Position numbers and translations under genes: made by a program. A DNA stretch of 36,303 nucleotides, from assembly GCA_030699205.1 (NCBI GenBank), contig JAUYJY010000013.1, positions 1 through 36,303 on the forward strand, given 5' to 3'. The number at the start of each line of letters is the position of its first letter. Position 1 is the first letter of the stretch. This DNA comes from Candidatus Pacearchaeota archaeon. GTDB lineage: Archaea > Nanobdellota > Nanobdellia > Pacearchaeales > GW2011-AR1. Shown in pieces: positions 7,739 through 16,113 of the stretch. Below the pieces are notes generated by a model. It was given only the letters and a program-made list of their open reading frames with translations, ran no database searches and was not told where the DNA came from.

Positions 7739-8476
7739 TTATTTTTTAGTGGTGGTTTTTTTAGGTTTTTGATGGGCTTTTAAATCTGGAAGGGCTTTAC
7801 TGAAAGACTGCTGGGTTGCAATGAGTTCTTTTTTGATGTCTTCTATGTTTGTAACGTAGTCACCCACTTTTCTTAATACTGAAGATTGAAGGATATCTAT
7901 TGTTTTTTCTATTCTTTTCAGGCGTTCTTCTATTGAGTCTGTTTTTGATTCAATTGTTGTTTTGAAATCTATTACTTTGTCTATTTTTTTTCTTATTTCT
8001 CCTAATTTTTCGGATACGACTTGTTCTGAAATTTCAGTGATTGTATCAGGGCTTATTGATGCGGGTGCATATCCATATTCTCCGTAATTCTCTGTGTAAT
8101 TTGACTGATTTGGATATTGGTTTTCATATTGTTCTGTTTGGTTTGGGAGGTATTCAGATATTTCCTGTGTCTTTGGAGAAGTTTGCATTATTGACTTTTG
8201 CATACCAGAAACTTCTTGCTGGCCCGGAAATTGAGAATTTTGTGCATCTGGATTTTGAAATTGTTCGTCGTTGTTTTCTTCCTGATATTGCACTTCAGGG
8301 TCTTGCTGAATTTGGTTTTCTTCTACTGGTTGTTCAACTGCGGCCTTTATTTTACTTTGCGATAGTGCTTCTGAAATCTCTTTATAAGAAATTCCCTGTT
8401 CTTGAAGGGCTTCGACTATTTGATTTTCCTGCATTCCCTGTTCATACATTTTTTTTACTTCTTCTAATACTGACAT
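7739..8476 (-). CDS. Coiled-coil protein with N-terminal helical domain and low-complexity linker
   Basis: The function of this 245-aa protein is not recognised. Residues 1-45 (MSVLEEVKKMYEQGMQENQI...) form a small helical domain with two repeats of an I..AL...G...EIS..L pattern, like a degenerate HTH or UBA-like fold. Residues ~46-145 are Q/N/P/E/Y-rich and probably disordered. Residues ~146-225 are a heptad-rich coiled coil (EIRKKIDKVIDFKTTIESK onward). The end is basic (KPKKTTTKK). It follows the smaller coiled-coil gene with a 5-bp gap and is probably co-transcribed and co-translated with it, which suggests a complex. No membrane segment is seen. Confidence 0.7.
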   Translation of the reverse strand: MSVLEEVKKMYEQGMQENQIVEALQEQGISYKEISEALSQSKIKAAVEQPVEENQIQQDPEVQYQEENNDEQFQNPDAQNSQFPGQQEVSGMQKSIMQTSPKTQEISEYLPNQTEQYENQYPNQSNYTENYGEYGYAPASISPDTITEISEQVVSEKLGEIRKKIDKVIDFKTTIESKTDSIEERLKRIEKTIDILQSSVLRKVGDYVTNIEDIKKELIATQQSFSKALPDLKAHQKPKKTTTKK

Positions 8477-8481
8477 TTTAT

Positions 8482-8796
8482 TTATTTTAAATGGGGTTTA
8501 AATATATCAAACTGCCTTTGTAAAATCATTAATTCTTCCTTTCTTGCCGTTTCTGAAAGATGTTCTGAAATTCTTTTTAAGAATTCCTGCATTTGAAGAT
8601 TTTCTTGTTTTATTTTTAATACGGCTTTTTTTAATTCCTGAATTTCTTCTAAAATTGTTTCTCTATCTTCTATTAAATTTTTCCCTACTAAAAGTGTTCT
8701 GTCTTTTAGGAGTCTTTGTTTTTCTTCTATATCTCTCAATCGTGTGTTAACTTCTGAGAAATATTGCTGTTCTGCTGACTCATATGCCTCTTCCAT
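8482..8796 (-). CDS. Small coiled-coil protein
   Basis: A 104-aa, almost entirely helical protein rich in E, K, L and Q, with heptad-like spacing over residues ~8-95 (EVNTRLRDIEEKQRLL, EIQELKKAVLKIKQENLQMQ). It is the first gene of a two-gene minus-strand operon and ends 5 bp before the start of the 245-aa coiled-coil partner. The TATA-like TATATAAAC in its promoter region overlaps the left end of element A copy 6, so the repeat may contribute to its promoter. The function is unknown. Confidence 0.65.
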   Translation of the reverse strand: MEEAYESAEQQYFSEVNTRLRDIEEKQRLLKDRTLLVGKNLIEDRETILEEIQELKKAVLKIKQENLQMQEFLKRISEHLSETARKEELMILQRQFDIFKPHLK

Positions 8797-8837
8797 GTCT
8801 TTTAAAAGGGCATTGAGTTTAAAATACTTGTTGTTTA

Positions 8838-8930
8838 TATAGCAGAAGACAAAATATTTTGAACAGTTTTTTGTTCTTCCGCTAATAGTCTAAGACAAAT
8901 ACCTTTCAATTATAAATGTCTTAGACTATA
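8838..8930 (+). repeat. Two-hairpin element A (copy 6)
   Basis: A complete 93-bp short form about 41 bp upstream of the minus-strand coiled-coil operon. It is the first of three elements packed into a gene-free 600-bp interval (8797-9414). Confidence 0.95.
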
Positions 8931-9015
8931 TTCTTTAACATTCGTTAAAATCTAAGGACTTTTGATTAGAGATTTTTGATATTGATTTTTTGGGAGTTAT
9001 AAAAGGTTTTGAAAT

Positions 9016-9201
9016 TATAGTAGAAGACAAAATATAGATAATTCTGATAATTGGAACACTATTTGTCCAGAATTCTCTACCTGTACAATTCTGAAAACAA
9101 TTGTGCTAATCAACAGAATTGTCCATATTTTGAACAGTTTTTTGTTCTTCCGCTAATAGCCTAAGACAAATACCTTTCAATTATAAATGTCTTAGACTAT
9201 A
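9016..9201 (+). repeat. A/B composite element (copy 7)
   Basis: A complete 186-bp composite with B at 9035-9125. It shares the GTAGAAG left arm with copy 5 but has the ACCTTTC hairpin-2 loop. Arm 3 reads AGCCTAAGACA where others have AGTCTAAGACA. No gene lies in the flanking spacers 8931-9015 and 9202-9300. Confidence 0.95.
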
Positions 9202-9300
9202 GAACCAAGTCAAGTTATGATGTTAAACGTCGTAGGGCGATAACTTTTGTTTGCGTAATGTTATTTCGGAGTTTTTATCCACAAGACAAGACTTTGGAGG

Positions 9301-9393
9301 TATAGCAGAAGACAAAATATTTTTAACAGTTTTTTGTTCTTCCGCTAATAGTCTAAGACAAATACCGTTCAATTATAAATGTCTTAGACTATA
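9301..9393 (+). repeat. Two-hairpin element A (copy 8)
   Basis: A complete 93-bp short form with loop ACCGTTC and one change in the hairpin-1 loop (TTTTTAACAG for TTTTGAACAG). It lies 21 bp beyond the stop codon of the minus-strand htpX gene. Confidence 0.95.
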
Positions 9394-9414
9394 TTAAAGA
9401 ACAATAAAATAAAT

Positions 9415-10329
9415 TTACATTCTTTCCAGTTTAGAAATTCTCTTTTCAATTGAAGGATGTGTTGCAAATATTCCTGAGATTTTCTTTTTTAATGGGTCTG
9501 AAATAAATAATGGGGCTACTGCCTTTGGAAACCTATGTTTATCTTTTTCTGAAACTTCCTGAGATTTAATCTTTTTTAATGCAGAAATTAATCCGGGAGG
9601 ATATCTTGTGAATTTTATGCCTGAAGCGTCTGCCCCAAATTCCCTTTTTCTTGAAATGGCAAGGGAAACTAAATTTGCCGCGATTGGTGCAAGAATTGCA
9701 AAAACAATTCCTAAAATTATAAGAAATATCTGCACCCTGCCATCTCTGTCTCTGCTATTTCCTGAAACTGAAGAAAACCATAGGCTTCTTAGAAAAATTT
9801 GAGCGATTATTGAAATCATCCCAATTAAGACTGCAGTTAATGTCATAAATCTTATATCATAGTTCGCGATGTGGGACATTTCATGACCTATAACTCCTTC
9901 TAATTCTTGTTTGTTTAACCTTTCTAAAGTACCTGAAGTAACACAAATAACTGCGTGTTCTGGATCTCTTCCCGAAGCAAAAGCATTAATTTGATGAGAT
10001 TCCATCACATAAAGTCTTGGCATTGGAAGCCCTGAAGCAATGGACATATTTTCTGCCGCATTATAAAACTCCCTGTGTGTTGTTTGAGACGCGGGTTTTG
10101 CTTTTACTGAAGCTAAAGCAATTTTATCCGAGTTATAATAACTAATTAAAATATAAGAAAGAGAAAAAATAATTGCAACTATCATTATAACAAAAAAGTA
10201 TGATGGGTCTAAGATTGCTGAAATGATATACCCTAAAATTATGAAAAACACAAAGATAATTATTATTAAAAAAAAAGATTTTATTTTATTTTTTTGAATC
10301 TCATCCTGAAATGAAATCTTCTCTGCCAT
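9415..10329 (-). CDS. htpX: HtpX-like membrane zinc metalloprotease (M48)
   Basis: An integral membrane zinc endopeptidase of the M48 family, involved in membrane-protein quality control. The start at 10329 (MAEKISFQDEIQKNK) gives about 304 aa, the usual length, and matches the family N-terminus. The in-frame TTG at 10374 is disfavoured because a TATA-like TTTATACATAAA lies between it and the ATG. Visible are two N-terminal TM helices (residues ~17-60), the zinc site GVIGHEMSHIANYD (~145), two more helices (~165-185 and 203-225) and the third zinc ligand region SRKREFGADASG (~230). LemA, the usual partner, is encoded about 500 bp away on the same strand, separated by an opposite-strand gene. 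Confidence 0.93.
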   Translation of the reverse strand: MAEKISFQDEIQKNKIKSFFLIIIIFVFFIILGYIISAILDPSYFFVIMIVAIIFSLSYILISYYNSDKIALASVKAKPASQTTHREFYNAAENMSIASGLPMPRLYVMESHQINAFASGRDPEHAVICVTSGTLERLNKQELEGVIGHEMSHIANYDIRFMTLTAVLIGMISIIAQIFLRSLWFSSVSGNSRDRDGRVQIFLIILGIVFAILAPIAANLVSLAISRKREFGADASGIKFTRYPPGLISALKKIKSQEVSEKDKHRFPKAVAPLFISDPLKKKISGIFATHPSIEKRISKLERM

Positions 10330-10385
10330 TATTTCATATAGAGATTTATGTATAAAAGCGTTTGCAAACTCCAATTTTTATGAAA

Positions 10386-10458
10386 TATACAGCAGAAGCA
10401 TTAAATAATCTTAAGCTTCCGCTACGTCAAGAACGCTGACAATTGCGTTCTTGATATA
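10386..10458 (+). repeat. Two-hairpin element C, a diverged single copy related to A
   Basis: This 73-bp element is flanked by TATA on both sides. Hairpin 1 pairs AGCAGAAGC (10391-10399) with GCTTCCGCT (10415-10423) with a single A/C mismatch. Hairpin 2 pairs TCAAGAACGC (10427-10436) with GCGTTCTTGA (10445-10454) perfectly, with an 8-nt loop. The GCAGAAG/CTTCCGC arms are shared with element A, including the mismatch. The loops and the second hairpin are different in sequence but the same in layout. It lies between the divergent htpX gene and the next gene, and its right end abuts that gene's TATA box (GATATATTTAAAA). Confidence 0.75.
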
Positions 10459-10487
10459 TTTAAAAACCTCTTAAACCAATTAACAAA

Positions 10488-10799
10488 ATGAGCGGTGAAA
10501 ATCTGTTTTATACTCTAGAAAGAATAAAGGAACTTGAAGCGAAGGGAAAAAATGCAAAAGAGGAAGAGATTATTGAATATATTGAGATGACCGAAAACCC
10601 TAAAATCTATTCCCTCGAGGATTTAAAGCAATATCATGAGTATGTTAGAAAAATAATATTGAATACTCAGGAAGTTCAGGATAAATTGCTTTCTGAATTA
10701 AATAAAATTTCTTCTCCATCAAGTTTTGAACAAATAAAAGAAATAGTGACTAGAATCTGTGAAAGAGATATTTTTACTGACAATTATGTTAATAGATAG
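10488..10799 (+). CDS. Hypothetical 103-aa protein
   Basis: No family is recognised. The protein is acidic, mainly helical and soluble, with no cysteines in a metal-binding pattern and no signal peptide. It begins MSGENLFYTLERIKELEAKG and ends IFTDNYVNR. A TATA box (GATATATTTAAAA near 10453-10465) about 27 bp before the ATG supports real expression. It converges with lemA; a symmetrical inverted repeat lies between the two stop codons. Its position between htpX and lemA suggests it was inserted into that pair, but no functional link can be shown. Confidence 0.65.
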   Translation: MSGENLFYTLERIKELEAKGKNAKEEEIIEYIEMTENPKIYSLEDLKQYHEYVRKIILNTQEVQDKLLSELNKISSPSSFEQIKEIVTRICERDIFTDNYVNR

Positions 10800-10828
10800 T
10801 TTGGTGTGGATTTGAACTAATCACCAAA
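10800..10828. terminator. Inverted repeat between convergent genes
   Basis: TTTGGTG ... CACCAAA forms a 7-bp stem with a 15-nt loop. It fills the gap between the convergent stop codons of the 103-aa gene and lemA, a suitable place for a bidirectional terminator. The right half (TTTGAACTAATCACCAAA) resembles sequences at about 15979-15996 and 17360-17379, so it may belong to a small repeat family. Confidence 0.45.
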
Positions 10829-10831
10829 AGT

Positions 10832-11380
10832 TTAATCAAATTTTACTTTGGGAATTGCTCTTTCTTCTTTTGGAATTTGTAAAAATGGTTTTTGGGCTTT
10901 GTTGTAGAGTCTTGCAAAAATCACTCCCGGGAATGTTGTGCAAGTATTATTATATGAAAGAATAGAATCATTATAAAATTGTCTTGCATAAGCAATTTTG
11001 TCTTCTATTACAGACAATTCATTTTGCAGTTGAAGGAAATTTTCGTTAGCACGAAGTTTTGGATAATTTTCAGCTATTGCAAAGATTGATTTTAATGCAG
11101 TTTCTAATTGAGAACCCGCCTTCATTTTTGCAGGAAGAGTTTGAGCACCAAGAAGGGCTTTCCTCGCATCGGTTACTTCCTTTATTATATTTTTTTCATG
11201 TTTCGCATAGCCCTTTACAGATTCTAATAAATTTGGAACTAAATCCGCTCTTTTTTTCAATTGAACATCAATTTGCGATAGGGAATTATCTATTCTATTG
11301 CTTAATACAACAAGCCGATTAAAATAATATATAAAAACTAAAACTATCAAAATCGCAATAGATATTATCCACCAAATCAT
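10832..11380 (-). CDS. lemA: LemA family protein
   Basis: A protein of about 182 aa with one N-terminal membrane helix (MIWWIISIAILIVLVFIYYF) followed by a long helical bundle. The hallmark LemA stretches are present: LSQIDVQLKKRADLVPNLLE near residue 37, then KGYAKHEK, and near residue 115 IEDKIAYARQFYND followed by TTFPGVIFA. The family is anchored in the membrane and often accompanies HtpX, but its molecular role is not settled. The ATG at 11380 is chosen over a TTG at 11389. A TATA box CTTTATAAATC lies about 25 bp upstream. Confidence 0.93.
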   Translation of the reverse strand: MIWWIISIAILIVLVFIYYFNRLVVLSNRIDNSLSQIDVQLKKRADLVPNLLESVKGYAKHEKNIIKEVTDARKALLGAQTLPAKMKAGSQLETALKSIFAIAENYPKLRANENFLQLQNELSVIEDKIAYARQFYNDSILSYNNTCTTFPGVIFARLYNKAQKPFLQIPKEERAIPKVKFD

Positions 11381-11440
11381 ATTTATCAAAGTTTATGGAG
11401 ATTTATAAAGGTTTTTATATTCTATTAGATTTATTTTTTT

Positions 11441-11812
11441 ATGAATCAGATTACCAAAACTGCAGTTACTTTTGGAATATTAATTCTTCTGCTTTTTGGA
11501 TTGTATTTGTTTGCTAATTGGTTTTCTAAAACTACAGGGTATGTTTTAGGGGAGGATGAGAAGATTAATCTTGCACAATGTCTTGCAGGAAAGAAATCTG
11601 TTTTTTATATCTCCTCTACTTGTCCTTCCTGCGATTTAGAAAAAGAGTTGTTTGGAGAAACCGCATTGAAATTTTTAGAGATAAAGGAATGCAGGGCGAT
11701 TGAAGAATGCCCTGAGGGGGGAGTTCCTGCTTGGGAGATAAATGGAGAAATATACTATGGCTTTAAAAAATTAAGCGAATTAATTCAGATTTCCAAATGT
11801 AATGTGGAATGA
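11441..11812 (+). CDS. Membrane-anchored thioredoxin-like protein with CPSC motif
   Basis: A 123-aa protein with one N-terminal TM helix (residues ~7-28) and a small thioredoxin-like domain facing outside the cytoplasm. The redox motif STCPSCDLEKELFG (residue ~58), two further cysteines (IKECRAIEEC), the VPAWEINGEIYYG segment and the final SKCNVE resemble the thioredoxin-like domain fused to bacterial VKOR proteins. The catalytic pair would be the CPSC cysteines. No VKOR gene lies in this window. A role in disulfide formation or reduction of exported proteins is inferred. A TATA-like TTTTTATATTC precedes the ATG by about 25 bp. Confidence 0.75.
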   Translation: MNQITKTAVTFGILILLLFGLYLFANWFSKTTGYVLGEDEKINLAQCLAGKKSVFYISSTCPSCDLEKELFGETALKFLEIKECRAIEECPEGGVPAWEINGEIYYGFKKLSELIQISKCNVE

Positions 11813-11827
11813 GATTTTATTGTGAGA

Positions 11828-11919
11828 TATAGCAGAAGACAAAATATTTTGAACAGTTTTTTGTTCTTCCGCTAATAGTCTAAGACAAATACGTTCAATT
11901 ATAAATGTCTTAGACTATA
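11828..11919 (+). repeat. Two-hairpin element A (copy 9)
   Basis: A 92-bp short form with a one-base deletion in the hairpin-2 loop (ACGTTC for ACCGTTC or ACCTTTC). Both stems are intact. It lies between the thioredoxin-like gene and the DEAD-box helicase gene. Confidence 0.95.
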
Positions 11920-11991
11920 GTTGGCATCCGGATTAAAATACATAAACTTATAAGCCAACTATTAATTTAATTATTGTAAATCCTGTTTAAA

Positions 11992-13317
11992 ATGGAAAAA
12001 TTTAGAAATTTAGGGATTCCTGAAGAGATTTTGAAGGCAATAAAAGAAGCCAAGTTTGAAAAACCTAGTGAAATTCAGGAAAAGTCTATTCCCTTAATTT
12101 CTAAAGGACTTGATATTATTGGAGAGTCTGCAACTGGTTCGGGTAAAACCCTTGCTTTTGGTGTGGGGATAATTAATAAAATTGAAAGGGGAAAGGGAAT
12201 ACAGGCATTAATTTTAACACCTACGAGAGAACTTGCATTGCAAGTTTCAAGTTCATTGGAGTTTTTTTCTAAATATAAACCATTTGAGATTGTTACAATT
12301 TATGGGGGTGTTGGGATTGATAATCAGATTAAAAAACTTAAAACTGCAGAGGTTGTCGTCGGGACTCCTGGAAGAATTTTAGACCATTTACAAAGAAGGA
12401 CAATAGATTTTATGAATTTAAAGATTTTAGTCTTGGATGAAGCAGACAGAATGGTTGATATGGGTTTTGTTAGAGATGTTGAGAAAATAATTGGGCAATG
12501 TCCAATAAAAAGACAAACTCTGCTTTTTTCAGCAACTATTTCTTCAGAAACAGATTATATTGCAAAGAAATTTATGAAAAAACCTGTTGAAGTCCGGGCA
12601 GAGAGCCGTGTGGATGCAACAAAATTAACTCAAATTTATTATGATGTGGATAATAAAATAAAGTTTTCGGCGTTAGTTACATTATTAAAAAATGATAGGA
12701 CTGGTTTGGTGATGGTTTTCTGCAACACGAAAGCGAATACAGATTTTGTTGCAAAGAATTTGAAGTTTGCAGGAATTGATGCTCATGCGATTCACGGGGG
12801 ATTCTCGCAGGAAAAAAGAGAAAGGGCACTTAAAAGTTTTCACTCAAAATACGCCCACGTCTTGGTCTGCACGGACGTCGCAGCAAGAGGGTTGGATATT
12901 AAAAAAGTGTCACACGTTTATAATTATGACTTGCCTAAAGAACCAAACCAATATATTCACAGGGTTGGGAGAACTGCACGTGCGGGAGAAGAAGGGAAGG
13001 CAATTAGTTTAGTTTCAAGTAGGGACTATGATAATTTTGCCAATATTCTCAATAAACTTGGAATTAATATTATAAAAACCGAATTACCTAAAATAGACCG
13101 AATTAGGATTAGATGGATGGCGGAAAAAAAAGAGTTTAGGCGAGGTGGCTCTGGAGGAAGATTTGGAGAGCGTCAGAATGGGGGAAGTTCAGGAGGAAGA
13201 TTTGGAGAGCGTCAGAATGGGCGAAGTTCTGGAGGAAGTTCTGGAGGGAGTTACAGAAGGATGGGTTCAAATAATAAAAGCTCTGATAGAAGAGGTTCAG
13301 GGAATAGAAGAAGATGA
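11992..13317 (+). CDS. DEAD-box ATP-dependent RNA helicase with RG-rich tail
   Basis: A 441-aa RNA helicase of the DeaD/RhlE type. Motifs in order are the Q motif (KPSEIQ, residue ~23), ATGSGKT (~45), PTRELALQ (~76), TPGRILDHL (~124), VLDEADRM (~147), LLFSATI (~178), the HGGFSQEKRERAL region (~265), CTDVAARGLD (~293) and HRVGRTARAG (~321). The last ~60 residues are an RG/G/S/N-rich tail likely to bind RNA. Within it a 39-bp DNA unit is tandemly repeated (13153-13191 and 13192-13230), giving two copies of GGRFGERQNG, so the tail has grown by duplication. It is likely to act in ribosome assembly or RNA unwinding. Confidence 0.95.
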   Translation: MEKFRNLGIPEEILKAIKEAKFEKPSEIQEKSIPLISKGLDIIGESATGSGKTLAFGVGIINKIERGKGIQALILTPTRELALQVSSSLEFFSKYKPFEIVTIYGGVGIDNQIKKLKTAEVVVGTPGRILDHLQRRTIDFMNLKILVLDEADRMVDMGFVRDVEKIIGQCPIKRQTLLFSATISSETDYIAKKFMKKPVEVRAESRVDATKLTQIYYDVDNKIKFSALVTLLKNDRTGLVMVFCNTKANTDFVAKNLKFAGIDAHAIHGGFSQEKRERALKSFHSKYAHVLVCTDVAARGLDIKKVSHVYNYDLPKEPNQYIHRVGRTARAGEEGKAISLVSSRDYDNFANILNKLGINIIKTELPKIDRIRIRWMAEKKEFRRGGSGGRFGERQNGGSSGGRFGERQNGRSSGGSSGGSYRRMGSNNKSSDRRGSGNRRR

Positions 13318-13642
13318 ATTGTTCCTATAAAAAGTATTGTCTATGAGAGAGTGAAAATAAAACTGGATTATCAGGAGAATTATATTTAAAATATCAAAAG
13401 ATGTCTATTTCTTGCATGGGGAGATTTACCTCGATATTTATTATACAATCTTGACCTTTCTCCACTAAATTCTATAATCTTAATATCTCGATGGTTCCCC
13501 AATTTATAAGATTACTTGAGCTATTCATTTGCCTACGCCAGGGATAATCTTTAAACCTGGATAGAACATTGAGTTATACAATATTTGGTCTTGGGCTTAC
13601 GATAACGCAAAGTTTATCAAGTTTTAATTATCACTCTTGTTT
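13318..13642. other. Intergenic spacer without recognised content
   Basis: About 320 bp. No open frame, hairpin element or RNA gene is recognised. Base composition is less G-skewed than in other spacers of the window, resembling the methyltransferase gene that follows. A weak TATA-like AAGTTTATCAAG near 13609 may serve the next gene. Confidence 0.5.
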
Positions 13643-14374
13643 ATGCTCAAAAAATCATATTTTGTTAATGAAAGCGAAATACGGAAATATAACATTCAAA
13701 ATATTGAAGTAAATATTGAAGTAACTCCACATGTTTTTCCGCCTCCAAAAAACAACCCAATAACCTCAGAATACATGAAAATAAATGGGGGCGAGTCAGT
13801 TATTGACATAGGAACTGGTTCAGGCATTTTAGCTATACTGGCCGCAAAACTTGGCGGCATTGTTTCAGCAACGGATAATGATAAATATGCCCTTGAATTA
13901 AGCAAGAAAAATGCAAGAGAAAATAATGTTACAATCTCTTTTGCGCTTGGAGACTATTTTGCCTCTTTTCATAATAAATTTGATGTAATTATTGGAAATT
14001 TATCACAAACTATATTACCACCAAATTATAATAAAATGCCCCAGTTATATCGGTTTGTTGATGGAGGAAAAGAAGGTAATACACATATTATTGAGCTGCT
14101 AAAAAGAGCAAAAAAACATATGCATAAAAGTTCAAGATTATATGTAAATATTTTTACCATATCTGATTATCAAAAAACTATTGAATTAATGAACAATCTA
14201 TACAATGTGAAAATTCTTGCTAAACAATCTGAACCGGTAAAAGAATTTGTAGAAAATAATATTGATTTTTATAGATCTTTAGAGAAAACTGGAAAAATCA
14301 AAATTTATTTTGATGAAAGTGAAAACACTTGGATGGCAGAACAGATTTTTTGCGAATTAACTTTGAATAATTGA
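13643..14374 (+). CDS. Class I SAM-dependent methyltransferase
   Basis: A protein of about 243 aa. The SAM-binding motif I is VIDIGTGSGILAILAAKLGG (residue ~55), motif II is the acidic ATDNDKYALELSKKNARENN (~79) and motif IV is FDVIIGNLSQTILPPN (~113). Motif I and the VFPPPKNNPITSEYM approach resemble the protein methyltransferases PrmA and PrmC. However, the PrmC NPPY signature is replaced by NLSQ, so the substrate cannot be named. The ATG at 13643 is preferred to the TTG at 13637. Codon choice (more GGC, GCC and C-ending codons) and the flanking spacers differ from the neighbouring genes, which would fit horizontal acquisition. Confidence 0.8.
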   Translation: MLKKSYFVNESEIRKYNIQNIEVNIEVTPHVFPPPKNNPITSEYMKINGGESVIDIGTGSGILAILAAKLGGIVSATDNDKYALELSKKNARENNVTISFALGDYFASFHNKFDVIIGNLSQTILPPNYNKMPQLYRFVDGGKEGNTHIIELLKRAKKHMHKSSRLYVNIFTISDYQKTIELMNNLYNVKILAKQSEPVKEFVENNIDFYRSLEKTGKIKIYFDESENTWMAEQIFCELTLNN

Positions 14375-14598
14375 TCATACTTGACGCCAAAGACCAAACG
14401 CTAAAGGGGATGCTGTGCTTTCGCTCCACTGCGTTACGCTCACCATCTTATAACAAGGGATATAAGGTTTAGCCCTCGGCTCGGGCTTCACCCAAATTTT
14501 TCTTCCACTTTGTTCCAGAAAAACTTTGTATGTCCCTGACGTTTTGGAGATACTGCGATTAAGATAAGATTTATTAATTGATTTTAGTTTTTATTAAT

Positions 14599-15744
14599 AT
14601 GGATGAGATATATTTGGATAATATTGCGACAACTCGGGTGAATGAAAAAGTTTCTAAAGTTATTTCTGATTCTTTATTGATTAATTATGGAAATCCCGGT
14701 TCCCCACATTGGATTGGAGAGAAGGCATTTAAAGAGATGACGAGAGTTCGGGTGGAAGTAGCAATAGAAATTGGATGCAAGGCACATGAAATTGTTTTTA
14801 CTTCTGGAGCAACTGAATCTAATAATCTTGCTCTGCAGGGAGTATTTATGGCAAATAAAAATAAGAAAAATAAGATTATTATTTCGGAAATAGAACATCC
14901 TTCGATAAGCAAAGTTTGTGATTTTCTTGCAGAGAATGGGGCGGTGATTAAACGCATTGGGGTTGATTCAGAAGGTTTTGTTAATTTAAAAGAATTGGAA
15001 AATGAAATTGATTCTAAGACTTTGGTTGTAAGTATAATGCATGTAAATAATATTTTTGGAACAATACAAAAGTTGAGGGAAATTGGAAAAATATGCAAAA
15101 AGAAAGGGGTTTTGTTTCATACGGATGCGGTTCAGGGTTTTGGAAAGTTAAATATTAATGTGAGGGATTTAGGAATTGATATGTTTACAGCTTCGGGACA
15201 TAAAATTTGTGCAGGAAAGGGAATTGGATTTTTGTATATTGGAGAGGATGTTAAAATTTCTCCTTTAATTGTTGGAGGGGGGCAGGAAATGGGTTTTAGA
15301 AGTGGAACGGAAAATGTTCCTGGAATTGTTGGATTTGGAAAAGCTCTTGAATTAGTAAAGAAAAAAGATTGGAGGAAAGTTGAGAAAACAAGAGATTTAT
15401 TTATTTCTGAACTGGAAAAAATTGGGGGAAGAATTAATGGGGTAAAAGGTAAAAATAGAATTTTTAATAATATTCATGTGAGTTTTGTTGAAAATGAAAA
15501 TTTAAAAAAAGAATGGAGTTCGGAAGATTTAATTTACAGATTATCTCAAAAAGGCATTTATGTTTCTGCAGGGAGTGCATGTAATTTAAAAAAAGCAAAT
15601 GAAGATTTGATTTTGAAAGCAATTGGATTAAAAGATAAAGAAATTATGAAGAGTATTAGAATTGGCTTATGGGATGAATTATCAGACAAGAAAGTCGAGG
15701 AAATTGTTAAAAAAATTGATAAACTCATTAAGGGATTTGATTAG
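14599..15744 (+). CDS. Cysteine desulfurase (NifS/IscS family)
   Basis: A PLP-dependent enzyme of about 381 aa that releases sulfur from cysteine for Fe-S clusters and tRNA thiolation. Visible features are the N-terminal IYLDNIATTRV, the GATESNN region (~70), the HTDAVQGFGK aspartate (~175), the PLP lysine in TASGHKICAGKGIG (~200), RSGTENVPG (~235) and the catalytic cysteine in SAGSACNLKKANED (~325). The ATG at 14599 is preferred to a TTG at 14578, which overlaps the TATA-like TTTATTAATTG. No IscU/SufU scaffold gene is adjacent. The Fe-S nuclease and the thiolated tRNA encoded nearby are possible users, but that is only context. Confidence 0.93.
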   Translation: MDEIYLDNIATTRVNEKVSKVISDSLLINYGNPGSPHWIGEKAFKEMTRVRVEVAIEIGCKAHEIVFTSGATESNNLALQGVFMANKNKKNKIIISEIEHPSISKVCDFLAENGAVIKRIGVDSEGFVNLKELENEIDSKTLVVSIMHVNNIFGTIQKLREIGKICKKKGVLFHTDAVQGFGKLNINVRDLGIDMFTASGHKICAGKGIGFLYIGEDVKISPLIVGGGQEMGFRSGTENVPGIVGFGKALELVKKKDWRKVEKTRDLFISELEKIGGRINGVKGKNRIFNNIHVSFVENENLKKEWSSEDLIYRLSQKGIYVSAGSACNLKKANEDLILKAIGLKDKEIMKSIRIGLWDELSDKKVEEIVKKIDKLIKGFD

Positions 15745-16113
15745 GAGTGTATATTTTATAGGTGTTTGATACATTTACGGACTAAATTTTAAGGGTTATT
15801 ACAAAGGACTTAAATTTTTCCTCTTGTTACAATATTAGATAAGATGAGGAAAATAATATGGGCAACTAAATTACAGGCACTATTATCTTAGTAATTTTAA
15901 ATAATTTATTATTTATAGATATTATTTTGTTATTAACATCTGCTTTTTGCAATCTTGGTGCGGTGAAAATATTTTGTCTTTGCACTAATCACCAAGTATA
16001 CAATTCGGATAACTTCAGAAAGCTAAGTAGCAAATTTGCAAATATTTATTAAATCAGTTTTACAATGATGGTGCAGGTAAAAGTTTTTATATAACCATAT
16101 TTATCAGAAAATC
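15745..16113. other. Intergenic spacer with an inverted repeat
   Basis: No gene longer than about 15 codons is supported. CTTGGTG (15954-15960) pairs with CACCAAG (15990-15996). The right half TTTGCACTAATCACCAAG matches sites near 10814 and 17360. A TATA box (TTTTTATATAACC near 16083-16095) before the nuclease ATG is its probable promoter. Confidence 0.6.

Noticed and set aside
15844..15891. Short open frame MRKIIWATKLQALLS
   Set aside because: Only 15 codons, no convincing promoter or homology.
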